Both the position numbers and the translations under genes were made by a program. The notes under the pieces are model-generated. The model saw only the letters and a program-made list of their open reading frames with translations. It did not search any database and had not been told where the DNA came from. 64,000 nt of DNA. It comes from Chelativorans petroleitrophicus (lineage in GTDB: Bacteria; Pseudomonadota; Alphaproteobacteria; Rhizobiales; Rhizobiaceae). Location of the stretch: assembly GCF_025398195.1 (NCBI RefSeq), contig NZ_JAODNV010000005.1, positions 1 through 64,000 of the forward strand, given 5' to 3'. Position 1 is the first letter of the stretch. Every line of letters begins with the position of its first letter. This document shows positions 36,512-46,199 of this stretch, piece after piece.

Positions 36512-36943
36512 ATGAGACGAGCCAGATGTTTTTCCGCAAAAGCGGTACTAGCGGTCCTTATGGCGGCTATTGCCGCGGGGGCGGCTGGCCCGGCCCAGGC
36601 CCAAACCGAACGCATCAAAAATCCGGTCGCCGAGTTCGGAGGCATCGACAAGATAACGGGCAACACCACCGTCTTCGACGTCTATATGGACGAGACGGTG
36701 CAGTTCGGCTCGCTCCAGATCACGCCGCGCGTGTGCTATTCGTCGCCCGAGACGGAGGAGCCGAAGACGGACGCCTTTGTCGAGGTGAATGAAATCACAC
36801 TCGACCGGGATATCCGGAAAATCTTCAGTGGCTGGATGTTTGCCGAAAGCCCGGGCCTCAATGCGATCGAGCATGCCGTCTACGACGTGTGGCTGAAGGC
36901 CTGCAAGCAAAGCTCGGACGTCCCGCCGCCGGAGACGGACTGA
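36512..36943 (+). CDS. DUF2155 family exported protein
   Basis: Encodes 143 residues. Signal peptide (AVLAVLMAAIAAGAAGPAQA, cleavage near 31) and the DUF2155 core: TVFDVYMDETVQFGSLQITPRVCYSSPETE, FVEVNEI and FSGWMFAESPGLNAIEHAVYDVWL. It has two cysteines that could pair in the periplasm. The function is unknown. The usual neighbour of NDUFA12 and aat in this order. Confidence 0.88.
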   Translation: MRRARCFSAKAVLAVLMAAIAAGAAGPAQAQTERIKNPVAEFGGIDKITGNTTVFDVYMDETVQFGSLQITPRVCYSSPETEEPKTDAFVEVNEITLDRDIRKIFSGWMFAESPGLNAIEHAVYDVWLKACKQSSDVPPPETD

Positions 36944-36971
36944 CCCCGCCGCTTTTCTCGCTCAAAACCGC

Positions 36972-37583
36972 TCAGAACTTCGCGCTTCCCTCCAGCGCCT
37001 CCGCCAGAAGCTGCTCGTAGCGGCGGCGGGGAACGTCTATGGCGCCGAAGCGCTTCAGATGCGGCGTGGTGAACTGCGTGTCGAGCAGCGTGAAGCCGCG
37101 TTCGTTCAGCCGTTCGACAAGATGCACGAGGCAGATCTTGGAAGCGTTGGGCGAGCGCGTGAACATGCTTTCGCCGAAGAAGGCGCGGCCAAGCGTGACG
37201 CCGTAGAGGCCGCCGACGAGGCGCCCCTCCTGCCATGCCTCCACCGTGTGGCAATAGCCTTGTTCGAAAAGCCGGGTGTAAGCCTCGCGGATGGGCTCGT
37301 TTATCCAGGTTTCCTGCCGGTCTGGTCCGGGTTCCGCACAGGCTGAAATCACGCCAGCGAAATCATGATCATAGCGGATTTCATAGGGTTTGCGGCGCAG
37401 AAGCTTCTTCAGGCTGCGCGGGACATGAAACTTGTCCAGCGGGATGACGCCGCGCATCTCCGGCCGCACCCAGAAGACTTCCGGGTCGTCTGCGCTTTCG
37501 GCCATTGGGAACACGCCTGTCGCATAGGCCCGCAGGAGCAAGTCCGGCGGAATGCGGAAACCAGGCGCAAATGGGCGCGTCAT
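36972..37583 (-). CDS. aat: Leucyl/phenylalanyl-tRNA--protein transferase
   Basis: Encodes 203 residues. [60 protein letters not shown] and [15 protein letters not shown] match Aat. It adds Leu or Phe to N-terminal Lys/Arg of proteins, marking them for ClpS-ClpAP degradation. Last gene of the dsbA-aroQ-accB-accC-aat run (24-base gap from accC). Confidence 0.96.
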   Translation of the reverse strand: MTRPFAPGFRIPPDLLLRAYATGVFPMAESADDPEVFWVRPEMRGVIPLDKFHVPRSLKKLLRRKPYEIRYDHDFAGVISACAEPGPDRQETWINEPIREAYTRLFEQGYCHTVEAWQEGRLVGGLYGVTLGRAFFGESMFTRSPNASKICLVHLVERLNERGFTLLDTQFTTPHLKRFGAIDVPRRRYEQLLAEALEGSAKF

Positions 37584-37607
37584 CGTCGTGCCCGCGAAGC
37601 AGCCGCG

Positions 37608-38951
37608 CTACCGGCCTTGAGCGAGATAGTTCTCCAGCCAGTGAATATCGTAGTCGCCATTGGCCACATCAATATTGCCGACCAGGTCGCGGAAAAGTGG
37701 CAAGGTCGAATTGATGCCGTCGACGACGAATTCGTCAAGCGCGCGCCGCAGTCGCATCATGCACTCGACCCGGTTGCGCCCGTGAACGATAAGCTTGCCG
37801 ATCAGGCTGTCGTAATAGGGCGGGATGCGATAGCCAGAATAGACGCCCGAATCGACGCGCACGCCCAGGCCTCCTGGCGTATGGAAATGGGTGATCGTAC
37901 CGGGCGAGGGCACGAAGGTGCGCGGGTCCTCCGCGTTGATGCGGCACTCGATCGCATGGCCGTGGAAACGCACCTCGTCCTGCCGCAGTGAAAGCCCGCC
38001 GCCCGAGGCGATGCGGATCTGCTCGTGGACAAGGTCGATGCCGGTGATGGCCTCCGTGACGGGATGTTCGACCTGCAGGCGCGTATTCATTTCGATGAAG
38101 TAGAACTCACCGTTCTCGTACAGGAACTCGACGGTTCCGGCGCCCGAATAGCCGAGATCGGCTACCGCGCGCGCCACGGTCTCGCCGATGCGGTTGCGCT
38201 GCTCCACATTGAGGGCGGGGGAGGTCGCCTCCTCCCACACCTTCTGATGGCGGCGCTGCAGCGAGCAGTCGCGCTCTCCCAGATGGATCGCATTGCCGGC
38301 GCCGTCGCCCATCACCTGAACTTCGATGTGCCGCGGCTTTTCCAGATATTTTTCGAGATAGACCGCATCGTCGCCGAAGGCGGCGCCCGCTTCCGCACGC
38401 GCGGTGGAAAGGGCCTGCGAAAGCTCGGTTTCACTACGGGCCACCTTCATGCCGCGTCCGCCACCGCCTGCGGATGCCTTGATGAGCACCGGATAGCCGA
38501 TGTCGGCGGCGATCCTCTTAGCCTCATGCTCGTCGCGCACCGCCCCGTCGGAGCCCGGCACGACGGGAATGCCCAGACGCTTTGCAGTGCGCTTGGCCTC
38601 GATCTTGTCGCCCATGATGCGGATATGCTCGGCCGATGGGCCGATGAAGGTGATGTTATGGGCCGCAAGAATCTCCGCGAACTTGGCGTTTTCCGCCAAG
38701 AAGCCGTAACCTGGGTGGATCGCATCGGCGCCCGTGATCTCGCAGGCGGCGAGGATCTGGTGAATGTTGAGATAGCTGTCGCGGGAAGGTGGCGGGCCGA
38801 TGCACACGCTCTCGTCGGCAAGCCGCACATGCATGGCGTCCGCATCGGCGGTCGAGTGGACCGCGACGGTCTGAATGCCGAGCTCCTTGCAGGCGCGCAG
38901 GATTCTGAGCGCGATCTCGCCGCGATTGGCGATCAGGATCTTCTGGAACAT
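37608..38951 (-). CDS. accC: Acetyl-CoA carboxylase, biotin carboxylase subunit
   Basis: Encodes 447 residues, as usual for AccC. ATP-grasp carboxylase: [44 protein letters not shown] (glycine-rich ATP loop) and [14 protein letters not shown] (biotin/ATP site). Carboxylates biotin on AccB as the first step of fatty acid synthesis. Starts eight bases after accB. Confidence 0.97.
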   Translation of the reverse strand: MFQKILIANRGEIALRILRACKELGIQTVAVHSTADADAMHVRLADESVCIGPPPSRDSYLNIHQILAACEITGADAIHPGYGFLAENAKFAEILAAHNITFIGPSAEHIRIMGDKIEAKRTAKRLGIPVVPGSDGAVRDEHEAKRIAADIGYPVLIKASAGGGGRGMKVARSETELSQALSTARAEAGAAFGDDAVYLEKYLEKPRHIEVQVMGDGAGNAIHLGERDCSLQRRHQKVWEEATSPALNVEQRNRIGETVARAVADLGYSGAGTVEFLYENGEFYFIEMNTRLQVEHPVTEAITGIDLVHEQIRIASGGGLSLRQDEVRFHGHAIECRINAEDPRTFVPSPGTITHFHTPGGLGVRVDSGVYSGYRIPPYYDSLIGKLIVHGRNRVECMMRLRRALDEFVVDGINSTLPLFRDLVGNIDVANGDYDIHWLENYLAQGR

Positions 38952-38959
38952 CGCCCGTC

Positions 38960-39439
38960 CTACTCGATGATGACCAGAGGCTCGCCATATTCGACCGGCT
39001 GCGCATCCTGGAACAGGATCGCCTTGACGACGCCGGCATATGGTGAGGGAATCTGGTTCATCGTCTTCATCGCTTCGATGATGAGCAATGTCTGACCCTT
39101 CTCCACGGTCTGACCCACTTCGATGAAGGGATCTGCACCAGGGGCAGGGGCGCGATAGGCTGTGCCAACCATGGGCGAGGAGACGGCGTTCTTGGTAAGG
39201 TCCGGCGTCTCGGCAGTGCTTTCCTGCGCGGTTGATCGTGCCGGTTGCGTCTCGACGGCAGCGGGCGCAGCAAGCTGGGGAGCCGGGACGGTGGCCTGAA
39301 CCACGGGCGACTGGCGCGCGACCCTTATGCGAAACCCGTCCTCCACCTCGACTTCGATCTCGGTGAGCCGGGTCTCATCGAGAATGCTCGCCAGATCCCG
39401 GATGAGCTGTTGGTCAAAGTCGTTCTTTTTTATTGCCAT
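38960..39439 (-). CDS. accB: Biotin carboxyl carrier protein of acetyl-CoA carboxylase
   Basis: Encodes 159 residues. N-terminal AccC-binding segment ([21 protein letters not shown]), an Ala/Pro linker (48-80), and a biotinyl domain with EAMKTMN; Lys125 is the biotin attachment site. Operon with accC. Confidence 0.97.
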   Translation of the reverse strand: MAIKKNDFDQQLIRDLASILDETRLTEIEVEVEDGFRIRVARQSPVVQATVPAPQLAAPAAVETQPARSTAQESTAETPDLTKNAVSSPMVGTAYRAPAPGADPFIEVGQTVEKGQTLLIIEAMKTMNQIPSPYAGVVKAILFQDAQPVEYGEPLVIIE

Positions 39440-39473
39440 GTTCTTCCGTCCTGCCTCGCCCCGGTAAAACTGC

Positions 39474-39914
39474 TCAAGCGCGCGCTGCCAGCGCCTCCAG
39501 CGCCAGCATGTAGCCGATCGGGCCGAGGCCGCATATCATACCCTTTGCGACCGGCGCTATCATGGATTGATGTCGAAACGGTTCACGGGCGTGGATATTT
39601 GAAAGGTGAACCTCGATGACAGGAAGCGGGCTTACCGCGCGTATCGCATCATGAAGCGCGATGGAGGTATGGCCATAGGCGCCGGGATTGATGACGATGC
39701 CGGCCGCACCCTTTTCACCCGCTTCGTGAATCCAGTCGACCAGAACGCCCTCGTGGTTGGACTGACGGAACTCGATGGCGACGCCAAGCACCTCGGCCCG
39801 CGCGCGGCAGTCGGCCTCCACGTCGGCCAGGGCTTTGCCGCCATAGATGCCAGGCTCGCGCTTTCCGAGCATGTTCAGGTTCGGACCGTTCAGCACATAG
39901 ATCGTCTTCGTCAT
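39474..39914 (-). CDS. aroQ: Type II 3-dehydroquinate dehydratase
   Basis: Encodes 146 residues. [50 protein letters not shown] and [17 protein letters not shown] carry the catalytic Tyr, His and Arg of the dodecameric enzyme. Third step of the shikimate pathway. CAGGGA lies ahead of the ATG at 39914. It is followed by accB after 34 bases. Confidence 0.96.
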   Translation of the reverse strand: MTKTIYVLNGPNLNMLGKREPGIYGGKALADVEADCRARAEVLGVAIEFRQSNHEGVLVDWIHEAGEKGAAGIVINPGAYGHTSIALHDAIRAVSPLPVIEVHLSNIHAREPFRHQSMIAPVAKGMICGLGPIGYMLALEALAARA

Positions 39915-40017
39915 CGCATTTCCCTGCGGACCCGCTTTGCGCCTTCTATAGTCGGCTTGCCACCTGTCGGAAAGGGCGCAGCCGTCCAAAATCGAGGCAG
40001 GAAGCTTAACGGCGTCG

Positions 40018-40785
40018 CTATTGACGTGCGCTCTCGATCTTCTCGCTCAGATGATCCTTGCCGAGCGCCCCGAAGACTACCTCCTGGCCGATGACATAAG
40101 AGGGCGTTCCGGTGATCTGCAGCCGGTCGGCAAGCTCGTAAGTCTTACGGAACGCGGCTTCGATCTCGGGATCGCGCATACGCTCGCGCAACTGGGCTTC
40201 ATCAGCCCCGAGTTCCAGCGCGATCTTCATCGCGCTTTCGCCGTCCGCCCGGCCTCCGCCGCCCAGGAGCTTGCGGTGGAACTCGCCGTATTTCTCCGGT
40301 ATCAGTTCGCGGAATGCCATCGAGACCACATGCGCTTCATGGGATTCAGGCCCCAGAATGGGGAACTCCTTGAGCACGAAGCGTAGGTTCGGGTCGCTCT
40401 GCACCAGCGCTTCCATGTCGGAGAGCGCCCGTCTGCAGTAGCCGCAATTGTAGTCGAAGAACTCCACCACCGTGACGTCGCCGTCGGGGTTGCCAATCAC
40501 GCCGTCATACTCGCTGTTGAAGATGAGGTCCGCCGACTCCGCTATCGCCTGGCGGCTTGCGGCAGCCTGCTGCTCGCGCATCTTCTGTTCGAGTGCCGTC
40601 TGCATCTCGATCAGGATTTCCGGGTTCGCGAGCAGATAGTCGTGCACGATGGCCTCGATCTCGGCGCGGTTCGTGGCCGCGGTTGCCTCGCTCTGACGCT
40701 CGCTCGCAGTGGACAGGCCGGCTGCTGCGAGACCGGAAGCAGCGAGGGCCGATACGGCCCCCGCAACGATCAAAATCTTCTTCAT
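40018..40785 (-). CDS. DsbA-family thiol-disulfide oxidoreductase (Com1-like)
   Basis: Encodes 255 residues. Signal peptide (residues 1-26), a helical N-terminal extension rich in Glu/Gln (27-95), then a thioredoxin-like domain with [10 protein letters not shown]; the active-site cysteines are Cys114 and Cys117. Cis-Pro loop in TGTPSYVIG. Com1-like proteins act as periplasmic disulfide isomerases or oxidases. Leads the aroQ-accBC-aat run. The ATG at 40785 was chosen over a TTG at 40803. Confidence 0.88.
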   Translation of the reverse strand: MKKILIVAGAVSALAASGLAAAGLSTASERQSEATAATNRAEIEAIVHDYLLANPEILIEMQTALEQKMREQQAAASRQAIAESADLIFNSEYDGVIGNPDGDVTVVEFFDYNCGYCRRALSDMEALVQSDPNLRFVLKEFPILGPESHEAHVVSMAFRELIPEKYGEFHRKLLGGGGRADGESAMKIALELGADEAQLRERMRDPEIEAAFRKTYELADRLQITGTPSYVIGQEVVFGALGKDHLSEKIESARQ

Positions 40786-40872
40786 GGGGTTGTTCCTTGC
40801 CAAATCGGCCCGCTGCCACTTTTTCGCTTCATCCCGGTCTTGTGCACCCCGGGAGGGAGGGGATCAAGCTTC

Positions 40873-42261
40873 TCATCCGCGCGGCGCCCGGAAGTCGATG
40901 ATGTCTTGCGCACGCAACCATTCCGGCGAGCCGCGCTTCAGCTTCGTCTGCGCCCGCGCGGCGAACATCTTCGCGTCGCGATAGGCGCCCGCGTGAAAAT
41001 AGCCCTCGGCGGTGGCGAGCTCCGCGGCGCCGATATCGCCAAGCTGCCCATAGGCCTGGGCGAGGAAACGGTAGCCATTGACGTATTCCGGTTCGCGCGC
41101 GAGGCCGTTCTTGAGTTCGGCCGCCGCTTTCCGCACCAGATCGGGCTGCCCGGTTGCAAGTAGCGCCTGCCCATAGCCCACCCGCAGGAGACCGGAGGAC
41201 GAAGGGGAAAGGCTGATCGCTTTCGCATAAGCCTCCGCCGCCTCGCGCGGGCGGTTTGCCTTTATCAGGGCCTCGCCGCGCAATTCATGGAAGTAGGGGT
41301 TGGATGGCTGGGCGGCGATCAGCCGGTCGATCCTGTTGAGCGCGTCGCGCGGGTTGCCGTGAAGATAGCTCAGGATCGCCTGTCCATAAAGCGCCGGAAG
41401 GCCATTCGGATCGTTGCGGAAAAGGCGGTCGACAGCGTTGCGGCCGGCCGTATAGGCGGCAATCTTCGCCCGCATCAGATCGTGGCGGAGCTGCAGGGCA
41501 GGCGGATCGCGGCGACTGTAGTGAGGGCTTTGCTCAACAAGGACCTTCAGATTGGCAATGCGGTCGCGCGGCATCGGATGGCTGAGCTGGTACGGGTCGG
41601 TGTTGACGCCCGCCAGCGCCAGGCTGCCCGCCATGCGCTCGAAGGTTTCCAGCATGCCGCGTCCGGACTGGCCGGTGCGTTCGAGATACTCGATTGCCGA
41701 GCGGTCGGCGGTAATCTCCTCGGTGCGCTGGTAGCCCAGCAGGCTGCGTCTTGCCGCTTCGGCACCGCCGGCAGCAAGCCCGGCGCCCGCGCCGCCTAGG
41801 CCTCCAATGTCGGCCGCCGCCCCGGCGGCAGCGGCACCCACCCCAAGCAGCGCAGCCACCACCGCCATGGTCTGCGCGCGGGCGATCTGTTCGCGCAGCC
41901 GGTGCTGGTGCCCGCCGGCGATGTGGCCGGCCTCGTGGGCGATGACGCCGATGATCTGATTGGGCGTCTCCGCCGTCATCAGCGCGCCCGTGTGGATGAA
42001 TATGCGTCGACCCGCCACGAAGGCGTTGAAGTTGTGATCGTTGACAAGCACGATCTCGATTCCGGAGCGCGAAAGGCCTGCGGCCTGGAGAATGGGCGCG
42101 GCATATTCAGCGACCAGCGCCTCAATCTCGGCGTCGCGCACCACCGGCATCCGGCCCTGCGCTTGCGCGGCCGGTATGGCGGCGGAAAGCCCGTAAGCGA
42201 AAGCAAAAAACGCGGCAAAGACGCGTGGAAGAAACGGTGCACGGCGGTCGAACATCATCAT
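40873..42261 (-). CDS. M48 family periplasmic metalloprotease with TPR tail (BepA-like)
   Basis: Encodes 462 residues. A signal peptide (cleavage near 35), an M48 peptidase domain with HEAGH (109-113) and a third zinc ligand in TEEITADRSAIEY, then Gly/Ala-rich loop (about 130-165) and a TPR-like region (265-440; SPSSSGLLRVGYGQALL and similar). Resembles BepA/YfgC, which repairs or degrades misassembled outer-membrane proteins. Three successive ATGs start the frame. Confidence 0.92.
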   Translation of the reverse strand: MMMFDRRAPFLPRVFAAFFAFAYGLSAAIPAAQAQGRMPVVRDAEIEALVAEYAAPILQAAGLSRSGIEIVLVNDHNFNAFVAGRRIFIHTGALMTAETPNQIIGVIAHEAGHIAGGHQHRLREQIARAQTMAVVAALLGVGAAAAGAAADIGGLGGAGAGLAAGGAEAARRSLLGYQRTEEITADRSAIEYLERTGQSGRGMLETFERMAGSLALAGVNTDPYQLSHPMPRDRIANLKVLVEQSPHYSRRDPPALQLRHDLMRAKIAAYTAGRNAVDRLFRNDPNGLPALYGQAILSYLHGNPRDALNRIDRLIAAQPSNPYFHELRGEALIKANRPREAAEAYAKAISLSPSSSGLLRVGYGQALLATGQPDLVRKAAAELKNGLAREPEYVNGYRFLAQAYGQLGDIGAAELATAEGYFHAGAYRDAKMFAARAQTKLKRGSPEWLRAQDIIDFRAPRG

Positions 42262-42548
42262 GGGTGGATTGGTAGGCGAGCTTCATGGCGATGAAAAGGC
42301 GTCTGTTGCCCACCTTCACCGGCTTTTGATGCACAGGAATGCCTTTGGGACCCTATCCTCCTCTTGACGCGGACGATTGTGCCGACCACAAGAACAGAGG
42401 GTTCGATCCGGCCATCGGGGCCGGACGATGCTGACGGGGACCAATATGGACGGGTGATTTGCGGCCTATGTGATTGCCGCAAGGGGAGTGCTTTGGCAGC
42501 CGCAATACCGCTGCCTTTCTTTCTGCCTGTCTTGATCTCCATTTCCGG

Positions 42549-43979
42549 ATGAGGCGCATGCATCGCGAGGAACAAGGCTCGGACTTTCTTAATCCTGACC
42601 GGCTCTTTCCGCAGGGGCCTGCGCTCAGTATTGCGCGAGAGCTCTATGAGAGCGTGGCAAACCTGCCCATCGTCAGCCCGCACGGGCACACCGATCCGGC
42701 CTGGTTCGCGGAAAACCGGCCGTTTACCGATGCCGCGGCGCTGTTCCTGACGCCGGATCATTACGTGCTCAGAATGCTGCAGAGCCAGGGCATCTCCTAC
42801 GACCGGCTGGGAGTACCGCGCAAGGACGGCCGCCCTGTGGCGGAGGGCAGGGAAGCCTGGCGTCTCTTTGCCGCCAACTACCACCTGTTCGCCGGTACGC
42901 CGTCGCGCATGTGGATCGATCACTCGCTCAACTTCGCCTTTGGCCTCACCGAGCCGCTCTCGGCGCAAAATGCGGATGCCCTATACGATCTTATCAACAA
43001 GCGCCTTGCCGATCCCGATCTTCTTCCGCTTGCCGTGCTCGACCGGGCCAATGTGGAGGTGATCGCCACCACCGAATTTGCGCTGGATCCTCTTACGCAT
43101 CACCGCGCTCTGAAGGAGAAGGGTCTGATCGGTCGTATCCGCACTACTTACCGGCCGGACGACGTAACGGATCCGGATGTGCCCGGTTTTCGCGAAAACA
43201 TCGTACGGCTTGCCGAGATAACGGGGGAGGATACGGCCCGCTGGGAGGGGCTGATCGAGGCGCATAGGAAGCGTAGGGCCGCTTTCCGCGAGATGGGGGC
43301 GGTCGCTACGGACCATGGCGTGCCGAGCGCAGCCACGGCAGACCTTCCGGCCGCCGACAAGCAGAAGCTGCTCGATGACGCGCTTGCAGGGCGGCTCGAT
43401 GCGGCAGGCAGGGAGCTCTTTCGAGCGCAGATGCTGACGGAAATGGCCGGCCTGTCGGCGGAGGACGGCATGGTGATGCAGATCCATGCCGGCTCGCGGC
43501 GCAATACTGACCCGGTGCTGATGGCCGAGCGCGGTCCCAACCTGGGCGCCGACATTCCCATGCGCACCGACTTCGTGAACGGTCTGTCGCCGCTGCTTTC
43601 GCGTTACGGAAATGCTGAAAACTTCCGGCTAATCCTCTTTACCCTGGACGAAAGCACCTATGCGCGGGAGCTGGCGCCCATGGCGGGTTACTGGTCGAGC
43701 CTGCGCATCGGCCCGCCCTGGTGGTTCCACGACAGCTCCAATGGAATCCGGCGCTATCTGGATCAGGTTGTGGAGACGGCGGGCTTCTATAATCTCGCCG
43801 GTTTCAACGATGATACGCGCGCCCTCCTGTCCATCCCCGCACGCCATGACCTGTGGCGCCGCGAGGTCTGCCGCTTTCTCGCTCTTCTGGTTGCCGAGCA
43901 CCGGCTGTCGAAAGCGAGCGCGAGGGAGATCGCCGCATATCTGAGCTATCAGGCCGCGAAGGATGCCTACAAACTGTGA
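42549..43979 (+). CDS. uxaC: Glucuronate isomerase
   Basis: Encodes 476 residues. FLNPDRLFP, PIVSPHGHTDPAWFAEN (metal-binding HxH), GTPSRMWIDHSLNFAFG, QIHAGSRRNTDP and GPPWWFHDSSNGIRRYLDQVVETAGFYNLAGFNDDTR are diagnostic of UxaC. Interconverts glucuronate/fructuronate and galacturonate/tagaturonate. No uxuA, uxuB or transporter lies next to it. ATG 42558 is an alternative start. CTTGAC at 42363 with 17-base spacing could be part of its promoter. Confidence 0.95.
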   Translation: MRRMHREEQGSDFLNPDRLFPQGPALSIARELYESVANLPIVSPHGHTDPAWFAENRPFTDAAALFLTPDHYVLRMLQSQGISYDRLGVPRKDGRPVAEGREAWRLFAANYHLFAGTPSRMWIDHSLNFAFGLTEPLSAQNADALYDLINKRLADPDLLPLAVLDRANVEVIATTEFALDPLTHHRALKEKGLIGRIRTTYRPDDVTDPDVPGFRENIVRLAEITGEDTARWEGLIEAHRKRRAAFREMGAVATDHGVPSAATADLPAADKQKLLDDALAGRLDAAGRELFRAQMLTEMAGLSAEDGMVMQIHAGSRRNTDPVLMAERGPNLGADIPMRTDFVNGLSPLLSRYGNAENFRLILFTLDESTYARELAPMAGYWSSLRIGPPWWFHDSSNGIRRYLDQVVETAGFYNLAGFNDDTRALLSIPARHDLWRREVCRFLALLVAEHRLSKASAREIAAYLSYQAAKDAYKL

Positions 43980-44128
43980 CGAACAGAGAAGTAGCTTGAG
44001 GAACCCTTGGCCCCAAAATTCTCCAATTCTCACGTACCAATTCTAATGTACTAACGTAGAAGAGCAGGAGGTTTTCCAAAAACCGCACACAATGCCAGTA
44101 TGAAACCAATAAACCAGTGGGAGGAACA

Positions 44129-44341
44129 TTGAGCCGCGAGTGGACCTGTGAAGGATGCGGCGTTCGGAGCAAAGAGCGAAAGATTGACGAACTAAGATGG
44201 ATCAGGATCACGATCACACCTCGTGAGGGGAGGCCCATACAGGACGCGGAATACGAACTTTGCCCGAACTGCCAGCTCCGCCTTCTGGAATTCCTGAACC
44301 CCACGAACTGGTTGGTTCATGATGAGCACGACCGGGAATGA
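44129..44341 (+). CDS. Small zinc-ribbon-like protein of unknown function
   Basis: Encodes 70 residues from a TTG start. GGGAGGA just upstream of TTG 44129 is an excellent ribosome site and decides the start (a GTG at 44117 is inside it). Two CxxC pairs, EWTCEGCGVRSK and YELCPNCQLRLL, spaced by 37 residues, predict one bound zinc. I recognise no family. It lies in a locally AT-rich patch after uxaC with no partner gene close by. Possibly a nucleic acid- or protein-binding factor, unproven. Confidence 0.6.
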   Translation: MSREWTCEGCGVRSKERKIDELRWIRITITPREGRPIQDAEYELCPNCQLRLLEFLNPTNWLVHDEHDRE

Positions 44342-44476
44342 TGTGCCTTCCTTGAGATCATTCAGGTTTTCATGACGCTGAAATGATCCAAGTTTTGTTT
44401 TTCGCAATTCCGGGCGGAAATCCGGTGCTTTCTTTCCGGGAATTGCTCCTCAAACGACGTACAAAGCGTGTGCGCG
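44342..44476. other. Intergenic patch with an 8-bp inverted repeat
   Basis: GCAATTCC (44404-44411) and GGAATTGC (44439-44446) flank a second small hairpin CGGA-AA-TCCG (44415-44424). AT content is higher than nearby. I see no convincing gene on the plus strand. The remains of a minus-strand small gene follow at 44477. Confidence 0.4.
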
Positions 44477-44667
44477 TTATGGCGTTCCGGGGCTTTTATT
44501 CGGGCGATATATATCCCTTGCCTGGAGCCTTTCGACCGCCTCATCCGCCTCTTTTTCGTCAAATCCTGCCAGAGGCAGGCCGTCAATTTTGACGACGGCG
44601 CCGCTGCCTGTGTCGTAGACCTCCCACAAGCCGTTTTTATCCTGCCTTTGTCGTAGCCGTTCGCCAT
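44477..44667 (-). pseudogene. Broken or non-ATG small gene (about 62 codons)
   Basis: The frame ending at TAA 44477-44479 reads NGLWEVYDTGSGAVVKIDG and then FDEKEADEAVERL, a coherent alternating hydrophobic/polar sequence with normal codon use. It is open back to a TGA at 44675-44677 but has no ATG or GTG. TTG 44629 is the only standard-like start (49 residues). A different frame gives ATG 44667 (MANGYDKGR), and one extra A in the five-A run near 44634-44638 would join the two into a 62-residue protein. So it is either a frameshifted pseudogene, a sequencing indel, or a TTG-started small protein. Family unknown. Confidence 0.5.
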
Positions 44668-44729
44668 GGCAGCGTCAGATAGGGCGCGCCGCTCTTGCGG
44701 CCCGCCGGGCGTGCTGAGCGCTTCGCTGT

Positions 44730-45554
44730 CTACAGAAGCGATTCGCGCTGCAGCGCGCGGGCGAGATTCGCCACGTCCGGCACCGCGATCCCGAAGATGG
44801 TACGCAGAACGGTTTCGATCTCCTCGACCGAGGCGAGGTCCCGTGGGGCGTCGCTTACGTCGCCATAGACATTGAGGCGGGCGTTCAAGAGCGCATAGCG
44901 CCCATTCCGGACTGGGCGGGCGGCGATCAGCGAATTCCGGAAATGCGATGCGGGACTATGGGCGAGGTAGTAGTTGGTTATCTCGTAATCGACCTGAAAC
45001 TGCTCCTCCAGCCCGAAGCGGTAGAGCGTCCGCCATTTTCCGCCCGCAAGCGCGAGCATGCGGAAGCCGTCGCCGTCGCCGTCGAGACGGAACGTTTCGT
45101 GAGGGGTTTCCTGAAGAAGGCCGGGCTGAAGACGCAATGGTGCGGTTAGTGTCAGCCCTCCAAATCCCACATCCGCAATCCATGCGCCATTGGGGAAGTC
45201 TATCCGCAGCAGCATGTGGGTGCGCGGGGTCAGCGCATCCTCCGGCCGGTTCCAGAGCACACGGGCGGCAAGGCCCGTCACCCTGAAGCCCAATGCGCGC
45301 AGCACGGCCATGAAAAGCAGGTTTTGCTCGAAGCAATAGCCGCCTCTTTTTCCCCAAACGAGCTTTTCCTGCAGCGCGGCCAGATCGAGCTTGACGGGCC
45401 GGTGCAGAAACGGATCGAGATTTTCGAACGGAATGGCGAGCGGATGGTGGAGATGCAGGGCTTTCAGGGTAGCCAGTGTCGGCTCGCGCGGCCCGTCATA
45501 ACCGATGCGGAGGAAATAGCTTTCAATGTCGAGCGCCGGCGCGGCCTGTTCCAT
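44730..45554 (-). CDS. nat: Arylamine N-acetyltransferase
   Basis: Encodes 274 residues, normal for the family. Catalytic triad visible: Cys74 in KRGGYCFEQN, His113 in TPRTHML, Asp128 in WIADVGFGG. Also IPFENLDPFL near the N-terminus. Transfers acetyl from acetyl-CoA to arylamines and hydrazines. Its physiological substrate in rhizobia is unclear. Separated from the Lrp gene by 90 bases, same strand. Confidence 0.95.
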   Translation of the reverse strand: MEQAAPALDIESYFLRIGYDGPREPTLATLKALHLHHPLAIPFENLDPFLHRPVKLDLAALQEKLVWGKRGGYCFEQNLLFMAVLRALGFRVTGLAARVLWNRPEDALTPRTHMLLRIDFPNGAWIADVGFGGLTLTAPLRLQPGLLQETPHETFRLDGDGDGFRMLALAGGKWRTLYRFGLEEQFQVDYEITNYYLAHSPASHFRNSLIAARPVRNGRYALLNARLNVYGDVSDAPRDLASVEEIETVLRTIFGIAVPDVANLARALQRESLL

Positions 45555-45644
45555 GCGTTTCTCCCTTCCGCCATGCGAGCTTTAAAGATGTGTGAGAGAC
45601 GGCGAGATCGCAAGGCGACACGCGGTGCCGTGTATCCAATGGGA

Positions 45645-46103
45645 TCAATCCGGAGATAGTGGAAGCGGGCCATCCGTCTTCACCGCACGCATGGAAAAAT
45701 TCGACTTTATGTCCTCCACCATCGGAAGTTCGAGCAGAACGTTGGTCAGAAGCGCCTCGTAAGCAGCCAGATCTGGCACGACGATCTCGGCGATGAAGTC
45801 CGGCGCGCCCGAAACCATGTGACAGGAAACCACTTCCGGTATGGCCTCCAGTGCCTTTTGCAGCGCGTCGGCGTTGGCGCGCGTGTGCCTGTCCACCTTG
45901 ATCTCGGTAAAGATCGTAAGCCCCAGGGAAACGGCCCGGCGGTCGAGCACGGCGCGATAGCCCTTGATAATGCCCTCTTCCTCCAGGCGCTTTATGCGAC
46001 GCAGGCAGGGCGAGGGCGAAAGCCCCACACGATCGGCAAGCTCGACATTCGTAAGCCGTCCGTCCTCCTGAAGGATGCGCAAAATGCGCCGGTCGATTGG
46101 CAT
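45645..46103 (-). CDS. Lrp/AsnC family transcriptional regulator, divergent from LysE-type exporter
   Basis: Encodes 152 residues. AsnC helix-turn-helix (MPIDRRILRILQEDGRLTN, ELADRVGLSPSPCLRRIKRLEEEGII) and RAM domain (CHMVSGAPDFIAEIVV). No ribosome site is seen before the ATG, and a perfect 8-bp-arm palindrome starts two bases upstream of it, so the message may be leaderless or self-repressed. Probably controls the divergent lysE-type gene in response to an amino acid. Confidence 0.9.
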   Translation of the reverse strand: MPIDRRILRILQEDGRLTNVELADRVGLSPSPCLRRIKRLEEEGIIKGYRAVLDRRAVSLGLTIFTEIKVDRHTRANADALQKALEAIPEVVSCHMVSGAPDFIAEIVVPDLAAYEALLTNVLLELPMVEDIKSNFSMRAVKTDGPLPLSPD

Positions 46104-46105
46104 TT

Positions 46106-46127
46106 TGTAGCTGAACGGGCAGCTACA
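46106..46127. promoter_or_regulatory. Palindromic operator between Lrp and LysE genes
   Basis: TGTAGCTG (46106-46113), AACGGG, CAGCTACA (46120-46127). Perfect 8-bp arms, with TT/AA matches just outside after one mismatch. Two bases from the Lrp-type start codon and 72 bases before the exporter start. Typical placement for an autoregulated Lrp-type operator. Confidence 0.65.
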
Positions 46128-46199
46128 CAAGCAATCTTCGCAAGGACATGCTCCGGCTGTCTGTTGAATCATGGCGTCTACCCAAGGAGGGAGGACGTT

